A stretch of DNA of 64,000 nucleotides from Gnetum montanum (lineage: Eukaryota > Streptophyta > Gnetopsida > Gnetales > Gnetaceae). The translations under genes and the position numbers were made by a program. Of this stretch, positions 34,387 to 45,489 are shown piece by piece. Position 1 is the stretch's first letter. Each line of letters begins with the position of its first letter. The notes under the pieces are model-generated. The model was given only the letters and a program-made list of their open reading frames with translations. It had not been told where the DNA came from and did not search any database. The stretch lies in the NCBI GenBank assembly GCA_015680685.1, contig MNCI01020473.1:156461-220460 (forward strand), given 5' to 3'.

Positions 34387-37325
34387 GGCCCCGAAATGTG
34401 CACAACGAGAGGGTCCTGTTCAAGGTGAAGCAAAACAACCTCGGAGAGGTGGAAGACGGGTCCCTACCGAACAACATGCAGAATAGGAGGTGCAATCATT
34501 TAGCATCCATCAAGAAGAACCTCCTACAAGATGGTCCGGGCAAGCCGAAAGAGGAGCTGCTGCTGCGCCTGAACCGGGACAACAACTCACGTTGCCCCTG
34601 GAATGTGTTCAGGCTATCCATATGAAGTCCACAGTTGCTGCAGTGATTGTGGAGCTTAACTTCGAACCTTTTGCAGAGTTTGCTCCTAAAGCTGTTAGGG
34701 ATCACCTTAAAGGGTCTCCCTTATGGCCTGTCCTCTCTGAGTGCGGTGCCTGGTACTTAGGTGAAACATACTTGTTCTGGCACAATAAGGAGCAAGGAAC
34801 CACGGTTAACATTTGTGGTGTGAAAGTAGACTTTTCTGCACAGGTGATTTCGGAAGTGTTAAACCTTTCGAATTCAGGTCCCCATGTTGCTCGATTATCT
34901 ACCCGATCGGACCCTGATGTGCAAAAGGATTGGTTAGAGAAGGCTTATGGCAGAGATAAAGCTTTTGGTGAGTTGACAATGGAAGAGCGGGTTTATTTCA
35001 AAATTGGAACCTATCACCTCTTCCCCACAAAAGGTTTGAAAAGTATATCTACGTATGTGAAAAGGGGATGTGCAGTGTTGATAGAAAAAGTTAACGCTAA
35101 CCTTCCCCATCTATATTTGATGGAGATCCTAAGGCGATTTGAAGAACGGAAGTTAGGGAAGATGGCACTACCTTTTCCCTGCCTTATCAGAAAACTGTGC
35201 CGATGGGCTAGTATTCAAGGATACATAAATGATGTCCTTTGAAAGGCCTAGAATGCTTTTTATGTTGAATTGTTAAAGGCGCCAGCTCCAAGAAAGAGCA
35301 CTGGCGAAGAGCTAATACAAGATGAAGAAGAAGAACAGATGACTGGATCACCTGCAACTCAACTTGCAGGACCTAGTCAACCTCCAGCCATAGGTCCCAG
35401 CCAACAACAAGAAGTAGGACCCAGCACAGGCCAGGATCAACTGCCGCCGCCGCAAGACTACAAACGATCGATGAGCCATCTTAGGGCCATCGTCGAGACG
35501 GTTAGTTGGGGAAGTCGTGATGACGCAAACCTCTTCCACCTCATCGATGATGCTAACTAGCCTACTATTTTATTAGATCGCACAAGGGGTGAATTAACAA
35601 GTCAAACAAGAGGAGGGGGATAGCAGATAGTCATAGCAGATCTCTGGAAACGCGACATATTTTCAAGTGCAGTTAGAGACTGGTGAAGGGGCCACTGTGG
35701 TGGTCATACAACACTAGGATGCCATGGAAGCTGCTAAAGTGGTCGTTGACCATATTAAAGAATCCTTTAATATACCTGTTGTGCCACCAGCAAATCTTTC
35801 AGGAGCACGGGATGCTCAAACTCCTGTGGAACATGAGGATGCACTGAACAGATTTCTTCAAACAGGACAAGTTTTGACGTTTCTTTTTGACATCCCCTAG
35901 GATGTAACAGCAATTCAATCAGACCTCATTTCCACAAAGGGGAAGCTGGTCATATCCGAAGTAAGGGCTGAGCATGCTGAAGCTGAAGTGCAGAAACTAC
36001 AAGAGCAGCTCGTAACCTTACAAGCAGCACAGGGGCATCCTTTGTAATTTGTTCCCACAGACCAGCTGGAAAATTTCAGAATCAAGCAATTAACAAAGCT
36101 AATTGCAGAAAATAAGAAGGTGGCAGAAGAAAAGGAGATAACCACTTGGGATTCCTCCATAGCACAAGTACAAACTCATGCACATCTTAAGGCACTCAAG
36201 GCCTTAGAAGAAGAGAATAAGCAGTTGGTTGCAGATAACCTTCAGTTGACTTCTGTGGAGAAACAAAAGAATGTTCTCGATGAACACTTTCATCAGTTAC
36301 GAGAACAGTTCAATCAAGTCAATCGAGATGTAAGCCATTTAGTCAGAGAAAATCAAACCCTCTTAATGGAGGAGGTACGCGCTATTCGCCAGAAATCAAC
36401 CATTGAGATAAGCGCATGGCAGAATGAGGCTAAACAACACGAGAAGCTGAAGGAGCATTTCCGTGATCAGGTAGGGATGCACAAACAAATCTTGGAGAAG
36501 GAGATCCATATGGCCAAGGCTCAAATCAACAACCTCAGTGCTCAGCACACTGATTGGAGGGCCATATTGGACACTTATGCCTTCACCCATTAAGTGGAAG
36601 TTAAGAACCGGGACCTGCAGATCCAAGACTTGACCGAATACATGGAGATGGTAAACCTTAGATATGCCAACTTGGCCATGTTAATAACAGGATGCCTGAG
36701 GTCAGAGCTTGAGTAGCAGGTCACCCATATCAAATATGAAGCAGAATTTGCAGAGCGCAAGAAGTTGGCTGAGAAACTAGATGTCACAAATTCTGAACTT
36801 GTGGTGGTAAAAGAAAGCTACCAGGGACAGAAAGATGTTGCAACCGACTTGGCTCGTCGGCTAACATAGCTTCATGAATACAAAGACAAAGCCAGAGCCT
36901 ATGAAGAGGAACGATGGGTGTTCACGGCATGGTATGTCAAAGCTAATCAGATGTTTCCACAACTACCCTGTTCGTGGAAGGTGCCGACTCTGTCAAACAT
37001 CGGAACATTAGCATGGACAGCATAAGATCCTCGGACTGAAGAGGAGAAGCTCCAGGCCATTTTTCAACGCAATCAAGTTTCAAATTATGGAGCATAAGAC
37101 AAAGGGAAAGCACCCATGGAGGAGCCACTGCCACTAGGAACTATATTAGTTCCACATTTTTGTAGTTGTAGTATTTTTTCTCTGTGTTGTATCTTCCCAC
37201 ACTGCGGCATCATTTCATTTTTTATTTTTCTAGTTAATAATCCCATACCTATCCACTGTGTAATCAAGAAAGCTTGTTCTCCTTGTAACTTGAGGATGAG
37301 TTTTTATTCAGTCGTGGGGGTATGA
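34385..37325 (+). pseudogene. ORF2 of Element 2: globular domain plus long coiled coil
   Basis: Start MAPKCAQREG at 34385, basic N-terminus, amber TAG at codon 34 (34484-34486), then an open frame to 35242. Residues about 80-285 form a globular domain (LNFEPFAEFAPKAVRDHL, GVKVDFSAQVISEVLNL, YFKIGTYHLFPTKGLKSIS) resembling the plant 'putative transposon protein' family found beside Athila/Tat pol genes (from memory; an HMM search would decide). TGA at 35240 and TAG at 35249 interrupt an acidic Pro/Gln linker to 35560. After a frame change near 35.63 kb, a Glu/Lys/Gln-rich coiled coil runs to about 36900 and ends in MFPQLPCSWKVPTL and EEPLPLG. The last frame adds a Cys/Phe/Ile-rich hydrophobic stretch (37150-37240) of doubtful meaning. 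The function is unknown; an env-like or Gag-accessory role is possible. Confidence 0.72.
37311..37322 (+). other. Polypurine tract of Element 2
   Basis: GTCGTGGGGGTA lies directly before the 3' LTR. Element 4 has CAGTCATGGGGTTA at the same place and the truncated element has TCGTGCAGGTG, so the site is conserved across the group. Confidence 0.7.
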
Positions 37326-38225
37326 TGAGATGCGATTCACATAGGCTGTGATATCGCATCCCCCGCGATATCACGTACGCGATATCGTGTCTTCCCTATG
37401 ATATCGCGTACGTGATATTGCAATCTACCGCCATATCTATAAATAAGACGCGACCCTCCCTTGTTTTGGGATCCTAGTTAGAAGTAGCAAAGCTTTGGCA
37501 GTTTGATCCCTCCAGAGTTAGATTTTTTTTCCCGTGTCTTCCCGCAGTGTGGTGAATGTAATTGTACGGTGTCTTTATTCGAGTGTGTCGTACTTGGACA
37601 TGCACATGACCGGCAATAAAGATCAAGATTACTTCATCATTGCAACATTCACTTTGTCATTTATTTATTTGTTTATTTCTTTAATGTTATTTACTGTTCT
37701 CTCTCTCTCACCCTTAAACTCCTAGAACACGGAACGAGTACGACTTGATTACGAGCATTTAAGTGTGACTACTTGGTAGCCCAATGGTGTATCTAGGATC
37801 TACGATTGGTAACCTAGTGGTGTATCTGGGATCTACGCTTGGTAATCCTAGTGGCGTACCTAGGATCTACGCTTGGTAATCCCAGTGGTAGTCATGCATG
37901 AGGTCCAAGATGTGTACGGTTGATCAAGGAATCAGTTGCTCGTCGCACTTAGGCTAGATTAGACCCTTTTCCTCTTAGCTTAGCTTAGTTAATATTATTT
38001 TCCACTGCCTTCAGGAGTAGCATAGATTAGGAACACATCATACACCTCATCTGGACTAAACCATACATGAAAAATATAATACTAGTCCAGGTGGGAAGAC
38101 AGCAAACTACGACCTAAGGATAACTGTCTAGGTGCCACAACTAGTACGTCTGCGGAGTTCGACCGGATCGCGTGTGTGATGCTTGTTTCGTATGGTTGAG
38201 TGTAGGGGTACCTTGCCACTCATCA
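37323..38225 (+). repeat. 3' LTR of Element 2
   Basis: TGATGAGATGCG to CCACTCATCA, TATA box 37438-37445. It differs from the 5' LTR mainly by C/T and G/A changes in the CG-rich U3 array and by small deletions. It is followed by the CTATC target duplication. Confidence 0.9.
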
Positions 38226-38395
38226 CTATCTTAGAGCGATGAGCATCCAATTTCAACTTATCGTAAATGTCTTGATTTTGTGTAATTGTTACTAGAGTTA
38301 CCAAGTGACATGCTACTAAGTGTATGAAGTGATATTACTACTGGGTGTACCATGAGATATCACTATTTTGGGAGCATTAGGATTACCCTCTAAAG
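38226..38395 (-). repeat. Older LTR, right part (continuation of 29175-29417)
   Basis: After the CTATC duplication the sequence resumes with TTAGAGCGATGAGCATCC and ACCAAGTGACATGC, which match the middle of the Element 3 LTRs (GCGATGAGTATC, ACCAAGTAATTAC). It stops matching near 38395, before TATA and U3, and so is truncated. Confidence 0.6.
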
Positions 38396-38499
38396 AGCTT
38401 GGCTTAATGTCTCCTCTATTCCATGGTTTGTACATCTTTTTCCCTTGGCCATCTTCTGAAGTAAAGATTCCCATTATTTATGTCCTCAATCTATACACT

Positions 38500-39600
38500 T
38501 AAAGCACTAAATCTTTGATGAGTTGCTAGCTTGACCCTTGCTTCCTTTGCCTTGGTCCTTCTTAGCTTTGTCCTTCTCATCATCCTTCTCTATCTTCTTG
38601 TCATGGTTGTCATATTTATCTTTATATTTATACTTGGATCTCTTCTTTGATTTGGATTCTTTATCCTTCCTCTTGGAAGCTTATTTTCTTTTATTTTTAA
38701 ATCCACTTAGCTTCTTTTTAGCCTTAAGGGCCAACTCATAAGCCTCATCAAGAGTTTATGCCTCATAGAATGACAACTCCTATTGATATGTCATTTTGAG
38801 ACCTCTTACAATGGTTGAATCCTATTTATACTCCTCACAATTTACTTTATCTTGATGCAATACATCACAAAATTTAATATAAAACTCTTCAATATCTTTA
38901 TCACCTTACCTTAATAATTTCAACTACATAATGCTCTCTTGTCTTTAATGAGACTATTTAAATTTTCTCCTCAACCTATATTTCATCATATTTCAATATC
39001 TAATGGGTTGTTTATTTTGTATTTCATAAGCTAGGGACACTTTTTCCTAGCAAGTAGAAGTCATGCCTTTTAAACTGGATTCAATAATTGATACCCTTAA
39101 ATGATTAGGTACCTCTTCCAAATCAAAGTTCTTGGCAAGTTCCTTTAGCTAACTTGAAAAAGCTTTGGTATCATCTACACTATTAAAAGTCTTCAACTCA
39201 ATATATAGGAGTCTTACAACATTCCAAAATGCTCTAGCAAGCCTTGTCTCAACCTCCTTATCAAGCTTGCCAAGAGAAGAAGTAGTTACCACAGTTGAAG
39301 CTCTTGGAATTCTCATATGAGGAATAGGATTCCCTTCCATTAGAATCCATATCATGGATTCCTACACTTCCATATCTAGATTTTCCTTTCTCATCATCCA
39401 CTCGATCTCCACTAGGTTGTGAAACATCTTCATCATCATTCAAGTATGAATGATCATAACCTCTATATATCTAGATATGAATAGGACCTACATTTCTATA
39501 TACCTAGACATTGATCTCATCTAATTGAGTAACCATCAATTAAAAGGCAGACCTCATGCTCTCCATGTCTCTATTTGAATTTGACAAATATCTAGTACTA
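38500..39600 (-). pseudogene. gag: Gag remnant of a different gypsy lineage
   Basis: On the minus strand, from 39600 down: an N-terminal helix (SMRSAF then LMVTQLDEINV), an acidic Ser-rich linker (DEDVSQPSGDRVDDEKGK), LARAFWNVVRLLYIELKTF, then LYxIKFCDVLHQDKVNCEEY-like and IVRGLKMTYQ sequence and LDEAYELALKAKKKLSGF (about 38755-38700). It ends in a very basic tail (KRKDKESKSKKRSKYKYKDK). The 'RGL...EAYELALKAK' series is the usual end of a retrotransposon Gag. It is not like the Gag of Elements 1-4. No zinc knuckle or pol follows; stops interrupt it. 39601-39705 shows nothing recognised. Confidence 0.6.
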
Positions 39601-39705
39601 ATAACTCTAAAGCAAGCTCTATACAATAGAAAATAGCCTACAAATCCAATAAATCCAAATATTACAAAGATATAAACCAATATACTAGAAAATGAGAAAA
39701 TTAGT

Positions 39706-40584
39706 TGATAAGTGACGAGGTATCCCTATGCCCAACCATACGAATCATAAGCGTTCACACATGATCTAATTGAATTCCGTGGATGGAACTAGTTGTGCAT
39801 CTAAATCGTTATGCTTTAATTGTAGTTCACTGTCTTCCCACTCGGACTAGTGGTAGCTTTGTCACGTATGGTTTAGTCTGAAGTGAGGCATGTGATTGGT
39901 GTTTCCAAATCCTAAGCTACTCCTAATGAAAATAAAGAGATAAATTAATTAAGCTAATAAATAGTGGAAAGTAAAATCTACACTAGCCTACATGCGATGA
40001 GTATCTGACCCTAACCATTTGTACACACCTTGGACTTTATGTAGCTATCACTGGGATTACTAAGCGTACGTCAATGGCTTTCTAAACGATACACTACTGG
40101 GTTACCAAGTAATTACACTTAATTTCTCATGATTACTCGCACTCATTCCGCTTAATGATAGAAATCGTAAAGAGTGACAAATGGAAACATTAACTAGGGA
40201 ACATAGTAAATAATTAAATAGTTAAATGATTGAAAGAAATGATAAATCTAAGTGGATGCTGTAATGATGGAAGTAATCTCAATCTTTATTTTTGGTCATG
40301 TAATATGTTGAAGTATGTCACACTCGAATAAGGATGCTATATAATTACAAACATCACACTACAGACATGCACTAGGGACAATAGAATGGGAAATGAAGAA
40401 TCTAGGAAAAAGTTAATTGAAATCTAAAAACTAAATTATGTCCCAACCATGCACCTAAATCTTGTATTTATAGGGTATCTTAGAATAGATGATATCAGAT
40501 ATTTGGCATCAGTTCTTAGGACCCAATATCGCATATTCAATATTGAGGCTCCAATATTAGGGATAACAAAATTATAACTCATCA
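39706..40584 (-). repeat. 3' LTR of Element 3
   Basis: On the plus strand it runs from TGATAAGTGACGAGG to TATAACTCATCA. TATA box complement TATTTATA at 40465-40472. The U3 (40473-40570) has several CCAATATT/AATATTG and GATATC motifs. It is followed by a decayed polypurine tract (minus strand CAGTAATGAAGATA). Confidence 0.88.
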
Positions 40585-40752
40585 TATCTTCATTACTGAA
40601 TGAAAACTCATCCTTGAGTTAAACAAAATGAGGAACAAGTTCTTTACAAAATATTGGGCAGGTATGAAATTATTGACTAACTCAAAGAATCTAATAAACA
40701 AATGGACTCTTACATGATGCAATGTTATTTTTACAAAAATGTGGACACAACA

Positions 40753-43505
40753 TTACAAGACACAATAATGAGAAATGCATGTGATTCTTAGAGGTAATGG
40801 CTCCTCCATCAATTGCTTCCCTTTGTCGCTAGGCTTTCGAAATTTGTAGCGATTGAGTAGTACTTGCAACTTCTCCTCTTCTGTCCTTGGGTTGTGTACC
40901 ATCCAAGCTATTGAGTTAATATTTGCTAGCACTGGTACATCCCAAGGGATTGGTAGTTGTAGAAACATTTTGTTGGCCTTCACATACTAGGCCACAAACT
41001 ACCATTGTTCCTTAAAGGCCCTAGCCTTTTCTTTCAACTCATGGTGATTTGTTAGTCTTCAAGCTAAGTCTAAGGCAACATCCTTATGTCTATGGTAGCA
41101 ACTTTTGATCACCTCAAGTTCTAAGTTTGCTACATGAAGTTTCTATAAGGTGGCTTTTCTATCCACAAACTCTTTCTCATATAATGGGTAGGTGGTCGCT
41201 ACCTACTTCTCTAATTCATTTCTTGACCAACCTATTGTTAACATGGCAAGGTTGGCATATCTAAGGTTAGCCAATGCCATGTATTCCTTCAAATCCTTAA
41301 TTTGCAGGTCTTTATTCTTCACTTTTGCTTGCTAGACCAAGGCATAACTATCCATGATGGGTTGCTAGTCAGGATTTTGCATTGACATGAATCCAATGTA
41401 GGCTTTGGCCATCTAGATTTCCTTTTTGTTGATTTTCTTGTACATGCTTACTTGGTCCTGGATGTGTTCTTTCAACTTCTCATGCTTCTTGACCTCATTT
41501 TGCCATGCACTTATTTTGATTATAGACTTTTGTTGGATGGTGTAGACCACCTCCATTGATAGGGTTCTATTTTCTCTGGTTAATTTGCTAATAACTTGGT
41601 TGACCCTCATTAGTTGTTCTCTCAACTAATGGACACTATCTTTTAGAACATTCTTTTGTTTCTCTATGGTGGTCAACCTTGAATTTTTGGTAGTAAGCTA
41701 TTTATTCTCTTCTTAGATGATGGTCAATGCCTTTTTATGAGCATAAGTTTGCACTTCTATAGTAGAGGCATTTTAGATCACCTTCTCCTTTTGTTGCTCA
41801 GTGGCTTTGTTCTCTTTGACCAATTTTTCCAACAGCTCTATTCTAAATTGATCTACATGGTCAGGTGCGATGAACTGGGCAAGATCCCATTTTTTAGCTC
41901 TCAGGGTGGCCAGTTCCTATTGCAAACAGTGCACTTCTACTTCCTTATGATCCACCCTAGTCTTAGCCATGACTAGCTTCCCTTTAGTGACGATGTAGTT
42001 TGATTGTGCTACAGTGACATCATTGGGGATGTCAAAGAAGCTAGTCATCACTTATCTTATCTGCAGTAGTCGATCCAATACATCCTCATGTGCTACAAGA
42101 GTTATCAAAGTCCCAGTGAGCATTTGTGCATCTCTAATCCCATTAAAATCTATTGAGGGCATAATAAGCACATTGAATGATGCCTTGATGTGATCCATTA
42201 TTACTTCTGCTACACTTGCTGCATCCTGATGCTATATGACCATGACTATGACACCTTCTCCTATTTCATGCATCACTTGGAATGATGTGGCATTACCAGA
42301 GATTTTTCTTGACCACTAGGATTCTCCTCTTGATTGTAGTGACATCTATCCTCTTGTCGAATCAATCGAAACATTAGGTTGCACCTCTTCTAGGACTTTG
42401 AAGAGGCTTGATTCCTCTTTGCTCCCCCAACTAAGCATTTTAGCAATTTTTTGCAAGTAGTTCATTGCTAGCTTGTAGTCTTGTGGTGGAGGTGGTGGAG
42501 CTTATGTCTCACAATGTTGTTTAGGCTCTTGTTCTACTTCTTTTTTTGGTTCTACCTCATTCTCTAGTTTTTCTCCTCATTAAGGTCTTTTCTTGGGGCT
42601 ACCGGTTTAAGTAATTTAGTGAAGAAGGCATTCTGATCCTTTCTAGGAATGTCATTCATGTAGCCTATGATTTCAACATTTTTGCATAACTTTTGAATTA
42701 GGCAAGGGAACGGAAGTGTTGGCTTACTTGCCTTCTTCTCTTTAAACTACCTTTGAATTTCTATACAATATAATTAGGAGAGGATTGCCATGTATTTACC
42801 CATTAGTATGGCACTTCCCTTGGCTACGTATGTGGAGATTTTATTAAGTGCCTTGGTGGGAAAGAGATAATATGTCCCTATCTTAAAATAGGTCCTCTTT
42901 TTCAGAGTCAATTCATTATATGTTTTGTCATCCTTGTTGTATGCCTGATTCAGCCATAGCTTCCTAGTGTTAAAGTCAAACCTTGTGGACAGATGGTCTA
43001 ACTTAGCCCCCTCATTTGGTAGATTAAGAGCTTTGGCAATTACTTTAACCGAGAATAACACAATGACTTCACAAATGTTGATAGTGGTACATTCTTCTTT
43101 GTTGTGCTAGAATTGGTACGTTTCAACAAGGTACCATTCACTACTATCTGAAAGGATGGGCCATAGAGGTGACACTTGAAGTTGCATCCGAACTGCCTTT
43201 GGAGAAAATGTCATAAACAGGCCGAAGTTCATCTCCATGATGACCACGGTCAACATGGATTTTTCTTGAATGGCCTCAAGGCATTTTGGGAACAAGATGA
43301 GGTGTTGTCCGTGCATGGGGGCTAGTTGTACTATAGCCTCTCCTTGGACTGACTATCCTATGACAAGAGCCTCTTGATGAATACCAAATGATTAGGCTTC
43401 CTATTCTTCATGCTTTGCATGCTTGCCTTGTTGGTCCCTGCCACCCCTTGGGTATTTAAATGCTCCATGCGAATGTCTTGCTTGATCTCCTCTTTTTGGG
43501 ACCAT
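40753..43505 (-). pseudogene. ORF2 of Element 3
   Basis: Starts MVPKRGDQARH at 43505 directly after an AG. An amber TAG at 43403-43401 (codon 35) corresponds in position and context (GAATAGGA, then TCATTT) to the one in Element 2. Globular domain pieces follow in the same frame: MEMNFGLFMTFSPKAVRM (about 43240-43190), VKVIAKALNLP and YFKIGTYYLFPTKALNKIS (about 42910-42850). After a frame change comes the coiled coil (ENRTLSMEVV and SAWQNEVKKHEKLKEH, 41625-41413), then the C-terminal motif MFLQLPIPWDVPVL and MEEPLPL (40970-40790). Stops throughout. Domain order and length match Element 2. Confidence 0.72.
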
Positions 43506-44435
43506 CTATAATCAATCAAAGATAAGATATTACTAAGGTGTTTTTATTTATTGTTACTAATTTTATACCTTAGTCATGACCTTGGTTCCATTAAGGTTTT
43601 TAGTTCATATGATTGCAAAGTTAGAAAAATTTCCAAAAAGTATTTATCTTATTTATGGACCTTCACGATTGGTTCCTTTTTGTTTATGTATGGTGTATTG
43701 GTAAGGTTATGGCTCCTTGGGTGGAAAAATTAAGGTTTCTAGCATTAATATGATTAATTTTTCATTATAACACTTGAGATTTTTAACCTTCTTACCCTTG
43801 TAATATATTTCAGGTGATAGAAAATTTTGAAACATTGGCACAAGTTCTCCACTTAGGCACCCTCCATGACTAACTTGAACACTCCAAGTTCAAATAGGTT
43901 TGAATAGTATGAGAATCATAGTAGTATCAAGCAAGATATTGCAAGTGGAAGTTGATTGCGTAAAGCGCTGAGTAGTAAAAGAAAATTTTAAAAAATCCCG
44001 TAGCTACAAATGATGAGAATGACATTTGAGCACTGTAGGGATCATATATATGGTTTTTTGTGACCCAATATTGGGTACCCAATATCAGGTATCCGACGTC
44101 GAGGCCAACTTTATATTGGGTAGTCGAGATTGTGATCCATGAAAGTGAATTAATTGAGGGTACTGAGCATGGAAAATGAAGCTATAGGATTGGTTGGAAG
44201 GTTTTAGGTTAGGTCCATATCTCTAGGGTAAGTAGGGAATCTTCTGAAGGCACCAAAGTGGTAGAAGATGGAGTTGTTGACGTTGAAAGCTTTGGAAGAT
44301 GCAAGAAAATGGGTATTATACTGATGTTATGAAATAGATTAATTACATAATAAGGAAAAGCATGAAATTTAACAATTATGCACTTTGAAGATAAAGAATG
44401 ATGTGGTTGTATTGAATAGGTATAAGTTACAATGA
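43506..44435 (-). promoter_or_regulatory. Internal promoter-like site and leader of Element 3 ORF2
   Basis: On the minus strand, from 44125 to 44060: an AATATAAAG, then TGATATTGGGTACCCAATAT-type palindromes, then a TATA-like ATATATATG at 44052-44044. The segment GGTACCCAATATC (plus strand, about 44075) is identical to one in the element's 5' LTR U3 (about 58540), and GAGGC follows both at the same distance. It is about 550 bp upstream of the ORF2 start. Further down the leader is TTAGTCATGGAGGGTGC (about 43873-43857), like the CAGTCATGGGG of Element 2's leader. Confidence 0.5.
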
Positions 44436-44490
44436 TTACACAAGTGGATCCTCCTCAAAGTAGGCTCTAGCCCATAATGCCCTTGTGTAA
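44436..44490 (-). ncRNA. Candidate conserved RNA hairpin (55 nt), Element 3
   Basis: Minus strand: outer arms TTACACAAG and CTTGTGTAA are identical to Element 2, and the internal length (37) is the same. Inner stem GGGC-TAGA-GCCT replaces AGGT-TGAA-ACCT; a T-A pair has become C-G. The region further upstream on this strand (44911-44945) has the CCCATGCCTGAAGGTT motif. Confidence 0.55.
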
Positions 44491-45489
44491 CTACATGTAA
44501 AAATGTCTATAGGCACTAAAGGGATTGAGTGCAACACATACCTATGAAACAAACACATATGTAAAAACCACCAATTTGAGGAAATACCTCTATGTGACAC
44601 AAAACCACATGCAAGATCACACAAACAGGGAGATGAGGTGGACAGTAGAGAGGACTGTAGAAATCAGGATGTGAGGTGTCTAACCATAGGTATAATGAAT
44701 TCTTATGTGTTATTAATGGTTAAATAGCCATTAGACCTTCTTTCTAAGGTTCAAACCAAGTCCAAACTACATTTTAGTGACATTGCATTATCATCACTGT
44801 GGTTGACAACCATAAAATTATCATAGTTGCAAGGAGCAACATTAGTTGGCGTTGTCTCTAAGGGAGGAGTTTAGTGATGGCATGTTTTTTTATTGTAAGT
44901 TTGAGAAGCCACCAACCTTCAGGCATGGGTACATGTCTTTCTAGTGGAACCCTCATAAATTTATTCAATACCTTTTTATGTGACCGTTACTCTAATTTTT
45001 TGTTAGATCTACAAGGATATAATTACAACTGAAGCAAAATGATAGAACATACATAACTAGCCAAAGAGAATCTACAAATCCCCTTGATGTCACCCCCTTC
45101 ACTTTTCCCTTGGTTCTTCACTTTCACATCTAGCCACAATGATTATGAATTTACTATTAGTTTTGATGATGGAGAAGAATATCATTATGACCATAGGCAA
45201 GAACCTCGCTTATTGATGAAATGAGTGGATGTATGGTGTGGCTCACTATCTAAATAATCAGTCTTTCATGGCTTGATAAAATAGAGAAAAGCTCACCTCC
45301 ATGGGCTACATGATTGTTTTATTCACAAGTAAGATTACCTAACAAAGAAAATGTAAATAAAAAATGGAAAGAGTTAAAAAGAGTAGGAAAAATTGTCTCA
45401 AGAAATAAGAAAATGATAAATATTTTAAAACAAAACAAAAAAATTGAAAAATAAAAACATGAAAAACACTTATTAATTCTAAGTGTTAA

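Larger units (their letters stand above)
29418..38225 (+). mobile_element. Element 2: non-autonomous Athila-like element with gag and ORF2
   Basis: LTRs of 924 and 903 bp begin TGATGAGA and end ACTCATCA. The 5-bp target duplication CTATC is exact on both sides (29413-29417, 38226-38230). Internal order: tRNA-Asp primer site, gag, conserved non-coding module, internal promoter-like site, ORF2, polypurine tract. There is no trace of protease, reverse transcriptase, RNase H or integrase between gag (ending 32445) and ORF2, so it must have been mobilised in trans. The insertion lies inside an older LTR of opposite orientation. Confidence 0.88.
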
